Position numbers and translations under genes: made by a program. From assembly GCA_002344525.1 (NCBI GenBank), contig DDTJ01000076.1, forward strand, positions 1-13,229: a stretch of DNA of 13,229 bases. The letters are read 5' to 3'. This DNA comes from Akkermansiaceae bacterium UBA2367. GTDB lineage: Bacteria > Verrucomicrobiota > Verrucomicrobiia > Verrucomicrobiales > DEV007. The notes beneath the pieces are model-generated. The model searched no databases and was not told where the DNA came from. It saw only the letters and a list, made by a program, of their open reading frames with translations. Each line of letters opens with the position of its first letter. Position 1 is the stretch's first letter. Positions 1 to 5,700 of the stretch are shown in pieces.

Positions 1-109
1 GGCGGGGACGCCTCGCCCCACCTTGGGCAAAACCGAAATCCGCAGCCGGAAATTTGGATGGGGGATCTTTTTGCCCATGCGGCAAGCCTCGCCAGACAAT
101 TTGATCTCG

Positions 110-130
110 ATTTTGATAATTTTTCAAAAT
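110..130. repeat. AT-rich 7-7-7 inverted repeat upstream of the sugar dehydrogenase-like gene
   Basis: ATTTTGA at 110-116 and TCAAAAT at 124-130 are perfect inverted repeats separated by seven A/T bases. The element ends 14 bp upstream of the proposed -35 box of the gene at 215. It could be an activator or repressor site, or just a weak hairpin in AT-rich DNA. Nothing in the sequence identifies a regulator, and AT-rich inverted repeats of this length can arise by chance. Confidence 0.3.
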
Positions 131-143
131 TCTCGTTTCATTC

Positions 144-172
144 TTGAAAAACTTATCGGTTTCTCGTATTAA
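144..172 (+). promoter_or_regulatory. Sigma70-like promoter for the PQQ sugar dehydrogenase-like gene
   Basis: TTGAAA at 144-149 (5 of 6 to the -35 consensus) is followed by a 17-bp spacer and TATTAA at 167-172 (4 of 6 to the -10 consensus). Transcription would begin near 179, giving a leader of about 35 nt before the ATG at 215. The region is much more AT-rich than the surrounding coding DNA, as expected for a promoter. No Shine-Dalgarno is visible before the ATG. Confidence 0.55.
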
Positions 173-214
173 ATATGGAAATTCAAGTCACCGCTTGTTG
201 CTCCTCGTCCGCCG

Positions 215-1594
215 ATGAAGTCTTTTCTCTTTTCCCTCGCCGCCAAAACGGGACTTTTTGCGATCGCCCTTGGTTCAGGCATGCTGGGCTACTTGCTCGT
301 CCACGAGGGCGGGGGAGGGAAGGGGACGGCATCGGCGACGGTGCCGTCGGTCTCTCCGAGAGCGGAGATCGCCCTCGACGCCGAGCCGCACCTGCTCGCC
401 CGCGTCGAATCCCCCGTGGACGCCGCCGGGGACGCTCTCGGGATTTTCTACATCCTCCAAGCCGACGGGGGCATGATCCGCGTCGCGCCCGAAGTTGGCG
501 GCGGCCATGCGGCGGCGACCTACGCGAAGCTCTCCGACGGGCGCACCGAGGCGTCGGGCTTCTCCGGCCTCGCCCTGCATCCGCATTTCCTCCTCTCGGA
601 ACAGCCCGGCTATGGCCGCTTCTACATCCTCGTGTCGGAGAAAGCCGGAGCGAAGGCTGTCGATTTCATCCCCGAGTTCGGCGGTCCCGGCGAGCACCAC
701 CAGGATGTCCTCTATGAATACACGGTGGAGGACCCCCTGTTGACCGAGTTCCGAGGGACGCGGCGCGAGTTGATGCGCTTCCGCCAGCCCGGCCCCGACC
801 ACAATGTGCGCGGGCTCGCCTTCGACTTGCAGGGATTCCTCCATCTCGGCGTCGGAGACGGCGCGGCGGAGACGCTCGGGAAGACCAGCTCCTCGCGCAA
901 CGCCTCCTCCCTCGCGAACGCCTATGGCAAAGTCCTGCGTATCGACCCGCTCGGGAGCAATTCCAGCAACGGGCAGTATGGCATCCCCGAGGGCAATCCC
1001 TTCCGGCTGGTCACGGACGCCCTGCCCGAGCTATGGGCCTTCGGTCTGCGCGCGCCGGGGAGCCTCGCCTACGATCCCTTCCAGCGCGGGCTCTGCATCG
1101 CCGAGGAGGCCAGGCCCGGTCGGGAGGAGATCAAGTTCAGCCTCCACGGCGCCGAGCATTTCGGCTGGGACATCGTCGAGGACGCGGGGAGGCTGAGCCG
1201 CACGGATCGCGCCCGCCTCGCCGAAGTCGTGACCGAGCCCGCTGCCGTCCTCGACGGCGATACCGGGACCGCGGGCGGCTTCGTCTATCGTGGCGAGCAT
1301 TTCCCCTCGCTCGCCGGGGCGCTCCTCTTCGCGAGCCGCGACGGTCGGCTCCTCTCCCTGCGCAGCGGAGACGCCGACGCGCCCGGACGTCTCGCCAAGG
1401 TCGATCTAGGGCGCTTCGGGGAGCAAGGTTTCTCCGCCCTGCGCCAAGGGCCGCGCGGCGAGCTGATCTTCCTCTGCGGCGACGGCTCGGTTTTCGAAAT
1501 GCGCAAAGGCGCTTCGCTGGGAACGGGTGCTTCCGCGCAGCGCTCGCTTTTCTGCGAAGCAGGGTCGGGTGTCCCCAAGGTGACGCGTCTGTAG
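215..1594 (+). CDS. PQQ-dependent aldose/sorbosone dehydrogenase-like beta-propeller protein, secreted or membrane-anchored
   Basis: The 459-residue product begins with a basic residue and a hydrophobic stretch (about 3-29) that reads as a signal peptide or uncleaved anchor, followed by a Gly/Ala/Ser/Pro-rich linker to about 50. The rest has the repeated blade pattern of soluble aldose/glucose-sorbosone dehydrogenases: GFSGLALHPHF near 115-125, GRFYILVS at 134-141, PDHNVRGLAFDLQGFLHLGV near 194-213 then GDG, NAYGKVLRIDP at 235-245, GIPEGNPF at 256-263, ELWAFGLRAPGSLAYDP at 272-288, and an ARPGREEI...FGW segment near 299-318. Family members oxidise sugars or related alcohols with PQQ and Ca2+ in the periplasm and pass electrons to the respiratory chain. 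The usual HNGG-type motif reads HNVRG here, so PQQ binding and substrate are uncertain. The gene stands alone on the plus strand. Its last sense codon and stop fall inside the repeat at 1589-1681. No PQQ biosynthesis gene is nearby. Confidence 0.85.
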   Translation: MKSFLFSLAAKTGLFAIALGSGMLGYLLVHEGGGGKGTASATVPSVSPRAEIALDAEPHLLARVESPVDAAGDALGIFYILQADGGMIRVAPEVGGGHAAATYAKLSDGRTEASGFSGLALHPHFLLSEQPGYGRFYILVSEKAGAKAVDFIPEFGGPGEHHQDVLYEYTVEDPLLTEFRGTRRELMRFRQPGPDHNVRGLAFDLQGFLHLGVGDGAAETLGKTSSSRNASSLANAYGKVLRIDPLGSNSSNGQYGIPEGNPFRLVTDALPELWAFGLRAPGSLAYDPFQRGLCIAEEARPGREEIKFSLHGAEHFGWDIVEDAGRLSRTDRARLAEVVTEPAAVLDGDTGTAGGFVYRGEHFPSLAGALLFASRDGRLLSLRSGDADAPGRLAKVDLGRFGEQGFSALRQGPRGELIFLCGDGSVFEMRKGASLGTGASAQRSLFCEAGSGVPKVTRL

Positions 1595-1681
1595 TCGGCC
1601 TCAGTGAGGCCGGGATCGGAGTCCCTACGGCGCTCGACCGAGGTCAGCGACCTAGGCTACAGATTCCCCGCCTATCAATCT
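1589..1681. repeat. Intergenic two-hairpin repeat, copy 1 (partner at 13113-13204)
   Basis: A 74-bp core (1589-1662) begins CTGTAG and ends CTACAG, forming terminal inverted repeats. It contains two short-loop hairpins: CGGCCTC-AGT-GAGGCCG (1596-1612, perfect) and CCGAGGTC-AGC-GACCTAGG (1638-1656, one mismatch). It aligns without gaps to the core at 13113-13186, with 58 of 74 positions identical; the differences cluster between the hairpins. Similarity continues about 19 bp past the core (ATTCCCCGCCTATCAAT versus ATTTCCCGCCCATCAAC). This architecture resembles REP/BIME or MITE-like elements. Between two convergent genes it may also act as a bidirectional terminator, though no T-tract is obvious. 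Confidence 0.8.
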
Positions 1682-1698
1682 TTGCTGGACGTGAGACG

Positions 1699-1959
1699 CT
1701 ATCCTCCCAAGCCCTCTTCCTCCACCCGCAAATCCTCCCTCAGCTTGTCCAGCTCGGTGGAGGTCCGCCCCACCTCGGTCTCGGCGTCGAGGGTCTGCAT
1801 ATGGCCTTTGCGCCAGATGAAATAGCCGCAAACCAAGCCCGCGAGGGTGAAGGTCAAGGCGCAACCCGCGTAATATAACGCTCCCGACCCGGAGAAGCCG
1901 TCGAAACGGTCGAGTCCGTCGAAGAGGGGGCGCAGGAAATCGGCGGCGGCGTCCCTCAT
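1699..1959 (-). CDS. Small single-pass membrane protein with coiled-coil tail, last gene of the envelope operon
   Basis: 86 residues. One hydrophobic helix lies at about 29-48, ending in GLVCGYFIWRKG, and is followed by a charged, Glu/Leu-rich stretch likely to form a short coiled coil (about 58-84). The start ATG lies 3 bp after the stop codon of the large coiled-coil gene upstream, so the two are almost certainly co-transcribed and may be translationally coupled; no Shine-Dalgarno is visible. The helix end matches the other small protein of this operon (GLFCGWIIWRNA at the equivalent place), and both continue with a charged helix containing spaced Thr-Ser and Leu residues. I infer that they are paralogs, each paired with one OmpA-family protein. 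I do not recognise a named family and propose no enzymatic role. Confidence 0.75.
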   Translation of the reverse strand: MRDAAADFLRPLFDGLDRFDGFSGSGALYYAGCALTFTLAGLVCGYFIWRKGHMQTLDAETEVGRTSTELDKLREDLRVEEEGLGG

Positions 1960-1962
1960 CGG

Positions 1963-4900
1963 TCAGTTCACGGTCTCGGCGACGGCGACGGGGCTGAGGA
2001 TCATCTCGACGCGGCGGGCCTTCCCGTCGGAGAAACGGCGGTCCTGCCCGGCGGCCCGCACTTTCACCGCGCCGAGGGGGACACCCCGCTCGACGAGGCG
2101 CGCGCGCACCGCGTCGGCACGTCGGGCGCTGAGCGCCTCGCTGAAATCGGGCGTGCCCTCGGCCCCGGCGTAGCCGACCACGGTGACCTCGACTTTCCGG
2201 CCCAAGCCTCGGACCGATCTGGCGACCCGGTCGATCTTTTCGGTCTCGGAGCGGGCCGGGGAGGCGGTGGATTCGCTGAAGAACACGGTGAACTCCTCGT
2301 CGAGCCCGGACCGCTTCGCCACCGGCTCGGGGGCTGGCGGAGCGGCGGGGGGCGACGTTTCCTTGGGCTTGTGGTGGGAGCCTTGGCCGGGCAATTCGTC
2401 GAGCGGCGTGCCTTCCTCTTCGGGGACCGCGGCCAAGGTCTCGTAGGACGGGGCGCCGCCGTTCGCGCCGCCGGGATGGCTGTGCTCTGGAACGGCGGGC
2501 AAAATCTCGTTGAGGGACGGGGACACGACCGCCGGACCCGCTTCGAGTGCGGCCAGCCTGTCCTTGAGCGAGGCGATTTCCCCGGCTTGCGAGGTGCGCT
2601 GCATCACCACTTCGCTGACGCGATTCTGGAGATCGCGGATTTCCTCGGCACGGGCGGCGAGCTTGGTGCGCAAGGCCTCGATCTCTTTGTCCCGCCAGGC
2701 GGTCTCCTGCGCCAGCGTCTCGGCTCCGCTCGTGCTCCGCTCCTCGGCGAGGGCCCGCAGGTCCGTGACTTCGACGAGGAGGGCGGAGACTTCGACCTCC
2801 TTCTGGTCGAGGTGGGTGGAGAGTCCGAGGGTGCGCTCGTCGCTGCCGTGCAAGGCTTCCTCCAGTTCGGCGACGGCGGAGGCGGAGAGGCGACGCTCCT
2901 CCACTGCCCGGTCGAGTTCGGTCTGGAGGCGGATTGCTTTCCGTTCCAGTTCCCCGGCGGACTGGCGGGCCTCGGCGAGTTCGCCCTCGATCCCGGCCAA
3001 CTGGCTTTCGCGCTGCCGGACGGTCTCCTCCAGCCCGGCGGCGGCACTGGCGGAAAGGCGGCGCTCCTCCGCGGCGCGGTCGAGCTCGGCATGGAGGGCG
3101 GCCGCTTTCTCTTCCAGTTCCCCGGCAACTTGGCGGGCCTCGGCGAGTTCGTTCTCGATCTTGGTCAACTGGCTTTCGCGCTGCCGGACGGTCTCCTCCA
3201 GTTTGGCGGCGGCGGCGGCGGAAAGGCGGCGCTCCTCCCCGGCGCGGTCGAGTCCGGTCTGGAGGGTGTCCGCTTTCCGCTCCAGTTCCTCGGCAACTTG
3301 GCGGGCCTCGACGAGTTCGTTTTCGATCCCGGCCAACTGGCTTTCGCGCTGCCGGATGGCTTCCTTCAGCTCGGCGGCGGCGGTGGCGGAGAGGCGGCGC
3401 TCCTCCGCGGCGCGGTCGAGCTCGGCTTGGAGGGTGGCCGCTTTCTCTTCCAGTTCCTCGGCAATCTGGCGCACCCCGGCGAGTTCGCCCTCGATCCCGG
3501 CCAACTGGCTTTCGCGGCGTTGCGCGGCCTCCTCCAGTTCGGCGACGCGCTGGGTGGCGCGGTCGAGTTCGTGCAGAGTCTCGTCCTTGTCGCGGGAGAC
3601 TCGCTCCAGTTCCTCGCGCAGCCCGGCCAAGGAAACCTCGGATTGCTCCAAGCGCCTGGTCAGCCCGACGATGGTCGCGTTGGCGGTCTCCAAGGCCTCC
3701 CCGGCGGCGGCGGCCTCCCTGCCGAAGGCGGTGTGCTCGACCGCCCGGCGGGCCAGCTCGTCTTCGAGATGGGTGGCGTGCGATTCGTAGTGACGAGCTT
3801 TGCGTGAATAGGCCTCGGCATCGGCGCGGGCTTGGTTCAATTCGCGGTAGCGCTCCCCGAGGGTGGCTTCGAGGATGGCGATGCGATCCTGCCGTTCCTG
3901 GACGAAGTGCGCGCGCGCCTCAATTCCGGCGCTGAGGAGGTGCGATTCCTCGGAGAGGGCCTCCAATTCGCCCTCGGTGGCGGCGAGCTTCTCACGCAAG
4001 AGCCGGGCTTGGTCGCGCTGCTGGCGCAACTCGGCGGAAAGGTCGTTCACTTCGGCGCCGCGGTCGCTGATGATGGCTTCGAGCTCCTCCATCTGGGCGA
4101 GGGCTTTTTGATAGTCCTCCGCTTTCGCGGCGAGGGCGATGCGCAGATCGCTGAGATCGCGGCGGGCATCGTGCAACTGGGCGGAGAGGGCGGCGTTCTT
4201 CTCCTCGGTGGAGGACAGTTCCGCGAGGCGTCCTTCGAGGAGGCCGATGCCCTCGATCCGCCGGTTCAGGGCGCGGCGTACGTCGTAGAGCTCGTGGTGG
4301 ACGTCGTTGAGCTCGGCTTGGACGGCGGAGCGGCGGCGGCGCAGGGTCTCCAGTTCGTCGAGCCCGGTGCGAGCCTCTTCCAACTCCGCGTCGCGCTTGC
4401 CGAGGAGCTCCTCAAGGCGGGCGATCTCGCCCTCGCGAGCCTCCAGATCGGCGGAAAGCCCGGTGATTCGGGCTTCGAGGGCTTCCTTCGCCTCGATGGC
4501 GGTGGCTTCGGCCAAACGAGCCTCCTCTCGCAGGGCGGCTTCCTTCGCCTCGGCTTTGTTGCGCAGGGCTGCTTCCGTCGCCTCGGCCTCGCCGCGCAGA
4601 TGGAGCGCTTCGGCGCGCAACAGGCCCCGGTCGTCGCGGGTCTGCCGCAGTTCGCGCGCCCGCTGGACGAGGAGCGCCTGCAACTGGGCCTGTTCCGCTT
4701 CGTCCTTCGGGGACGGCCCCGCTTCGACCAAGGGGGACTCGGCCGGGACCGGCACGGCGATCAGCTTCGCTTCGAGGGACTCGACGAGCTTCACCTGCTT
4801 CTCGTAGTCGCTTCGCACCTTGTGGAGTTCGTCGTGGGTGTCGATGAGATCCTGTTCGAGATCGCGGACCCGCGTTTGGAGGGCGTCGGCCTCCGGTTCC

Positions 4901-5385
4901 GACTCGGCGGTGCCCTTCACCGCGAAAGGCAGCACCGGCAGCTCGGCCATCTTGTCGAGTTCGTCGCGCAATTTCGCCGTCTCGGCCCGCTCCGCGGCGA
5001 GGGCCGCCTCCAGCTCGCGCACCTTGGCTTTCGAGGAAAGCTCCTCGGCCGGGATTTCGACGGGGGAGGGGATCGCCGTGCCCGTCGCTTGGAGCTGGCT
5101 GCCGAGTTGGGCGATGCGATGGTCGCGCTCGGCGAGGGCGGTCTCGTAGGCGTCGCGGTCGGATTGCCAGCGCACCCGGAGTTTTTTGAAAAGATCCTGC
5201 TGCGAGGCCCCGAGGGCGTTCCACTGGCTCGCGAGGTTCAGGTTCTCCTCGATGGCGTTGGCGAGGCGCTGGTTGAAGCGGCCCCAGATGGCCTTGGCGA
5301 GGAGCAGCCCGATCCCGAAGAAGAGGATGGCGGAAGCGCCCACGGGGAGCCAGTTCTTCAGGAGGAAGAAGGAGAAATCGTGCAT
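1963..5385 (-). CDS. Giant coiled-coil envelope protein with N-terminal TM helix and C-terminal OmpA-like domain
   Basis: 1140 residues. A single transmembrane helix lies at about 13-34. A long Glu/Arg/Ala/Leu-rich coiled coil (about 40-945) follows, including four tandem 56-residue repeats at 624-847. A Pro/Gly-rich linker (about 945-1027) leads to an OmpA/MotB-type domain (about 1028-1140). The domain is recognised by FTVFF at its start, the YAGAEG...ALSARRADAVRARLVERG segment at 1072-1099, and the final RRVEM strand. OmpA-like domains bind peptidoglycan, so the protein is probably anchored in the inner membrane with its bulk in the periplasm. The Asp usual in the family's TD motif is absent here (GYAGAEG), while the downstream Arg pair is kept. 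The ATG start has no Shine-Dalgarno; it lies 37 bp after the small gene upstream and 3 bp before the one downstream. A cytoplasmic SMC-like role is possible for a coiled coil alone, but the TM helix plus OmpA domain argues against it. Confidence 0.85.
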   Translation of the reverse strand: MHDFSFFLLKNWLPVGASAILFFGIGLLLAKAIWGRFNQRLANAIEENLNLASQWNALGASQQDLFKKLRVRWQSDRDAYETALAERDHRIAQLGSQLQATGTAIPSPVEIPAEELSSKAKVRELEAALAAERAETAKLRDELDKMAELPVLPFAVKGTAESEPEADALQTRVRDLEQDLIDTHDELHKVRSDYEKQVKLVESLEAKLIAVPVPAESPLVEAGPSPKDEAEQAQLQALLVQRARELRQTRDDRGLLRAEALHLRGEAEATEAALRNKAEAKEAALREEARLAEATAIEAKEALEARITGLSADLEAREGEIARLEELLGKRDAELEEARTGLDELETLRRRRSAVQAELNDVHHELYDVRRALNRRIEGIGLLEGRLAELSSTEEKNAALSAQLHDARRDLSDLRIALAAKAEDYQKALAQMEELEAIISDRGAEVNDLSAELRQQRDQARLLREKLAATEGELEALSEESHLLSAGIEARAHFVQERQDRIAILEATLGERYRELNQARADAEAYSRKARHYESHATHLEDELARRAVEHTAFGREAAAAGEALETANATIVGLTRRLEQSEVSLAGLREELERVSRDKDETLHELDRATQRVAELEEAAQRRESQLAGIEGELAGVRQIAEELEEKAATLQAELDRAAEERRLSATAAAELKEAIRQRESQLAGIENELVEARQVAEELERKADTLQTGLDRAGEERRLSAAAAAKLEETVRQRESQLTKIENELAEARQVAGELEEKAAALHAELDRAAEERRLSASAAAGLEETVRQRESQLAGIEGELAEARQSAGELERKAIRLQTELDRAVEERRLSASAVAELEEALHGSDERTLGLSTHLDQKEVEVSALLVEVTDLRALAEERSTSGAETLAQETAWRDKEIEALRTKLAARAEEIRDLQNRVSEVVMQRTSQAGEIASLKDRLAALEAGPAVVSPSLNEILPAVPEHSHPGGANGGAPSYETLAAVPEEEGTPLDELPGQGSHHKPKETSPPAAPPAPEPVAKRSGLDEEFTVFFSESTASPARSETEKIDRVARSVRGLGRKVEVTVVGYAGAEGTPDFSEALSARRADAVRARLVERGVPLGAVKVRAAGQDRRFSDGKARRVEMILSPVAVAETVN
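2845..3516 (-). repeat. Four tandem 168-bp (56-codon) repeats inside the coiled-coil gene
   Basis: The block CTGGCTTTCGCG (plus strand) recurs at 3001, 3169, 3337 and 3505, an exact 168-bp period. Units read on the minus strand are 3516-3349, 3348-3181, 3180-3013 and 3012-2845. Each encodes RESQL...IE.EL...RQ.A.ELE.KA..L...LDRA.EERRLSA..A.L.E, and the middle units are nearly identical over long stretches. 56 residues is exactly eight heptads, so units can be added or lost without breaking coiled-coil phase. The position before 3001 minus 168 (2833) no longer carries the block, so the array ends there. Confidence 0.9.
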
Positions 5386-5422
5386 CGGGAAGCGGTGTTG
5401 GGAAAAAGGGTCGGGTCTCGGT

Positions 5423-5662
5423 TCACTGACCGCCCGCCGCGAGCTCCGACTTGATCCGGGAGATCTCGTCGCTGGTCCTCTCGTAATCGGCGAAGGCGGC
5501 GCGGTTCCTCTCTTCGACGCGCTGGGTCAATCTACGGGCATTCCGCCAAATAATCCAGCCGCAGAACAGCCCGAAGACCGCGCAGACGGCCCCGCCGATG
5601 GCGAGGGTGAGGCCCCAGTCGATCAGGTAGCTCTCAGCGGAGGGGGGGAGGAAACGTTTCAT
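5423..5662 (-). CDS. Small single-pass membrane protein with charged coiled-coil tail, second gene of the envelope operon
   Basis: With the ATG at 5662 the product is 79 residues. A GTG at 5689 would add nine residues (MTRDPIFPH) and overlap the preceding gene by 11 bp, inside a heptanucleotide repeat. I prefer the ATG because the extra residues merely re-read that repeat. A hydrophobic helix at about 17-40 ends in GLFCGWIIWRNA, matching the small protein at 1699-1959. A charged helix (about 41-76) with coiled-coil character follows. It sits between the BON/OmpA gene and the giant coiled-coil gene, so it probably works with one of them in the inner membrane. No known family was recognised. 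Small membrane proteins also accompany the BON/OmpA protein ArfA in the mycobacterial arfABC operon; I see this as an analogy of layout, not demonstrated homology. Confidence 0.7.
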   Translation of the reverse strand: MKRFLPPSAESYLIDWGLTLAIGGAVCAVFGLFCGWIIWRNARRLTQRVEERNRAAFADYERTSDEISRIKSELAAGGQ

Positions 5663-5675
5663 GTGAGGGAAAATC

Positions 5676-5700
5676 GGGTCACGGGTCACGGGTCACGGGT
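5676..5700. repeat. Heptanucleotide tandem repeat (GGGTCAC)3 plus GGGT at a gene junction
   Basis: GGGTCAC occurs three times in a row at 5676-5696, followed by GGGT at 5697-5700. On the coding (minus) strand it covers the last codons and stop of the BON/OmpA gene and the possible GTG start of the next gene. Because 7 is not a multiple of 3, each added or lost unit shifts the reading frame at the 3' end of the upstream gene. Confidence 0.85.

Noticed and set aside
1..60. GC-rich inverted arms at the left edge (GGCGGGGACGCC...) as part of another repeat
   Set aside because: Possible, but the element is cut by the window edge and no second copy is present here to support it.
175..717. Open frame starting at the ATG at 175, before the sugar dehydrogenase-like gene
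   Set aside because: It begins at the predicted transcription start and gives an Arg/Gly-rich product in the wrong frame of a clear enzyme gene.
2371..3807. 478-codon plus-strand open frame with repeated Gly/Leu/Phe-rich units
   Set aside because: Its periodicity is just the antisense reading of the 168-bp repeats of the coiled-coil gene. The coding-strand protein has a membrane helix, heptads and an OmpA domain, which the antisense product lacks.
3832..5454. 540-codon plus-strand open frame antisense to the coiled-coil gene
   Set aside because: Low-complexity antisense translation of the coiled coil with no domain or signal. It runs past both the start of the real gene and the end of the next.
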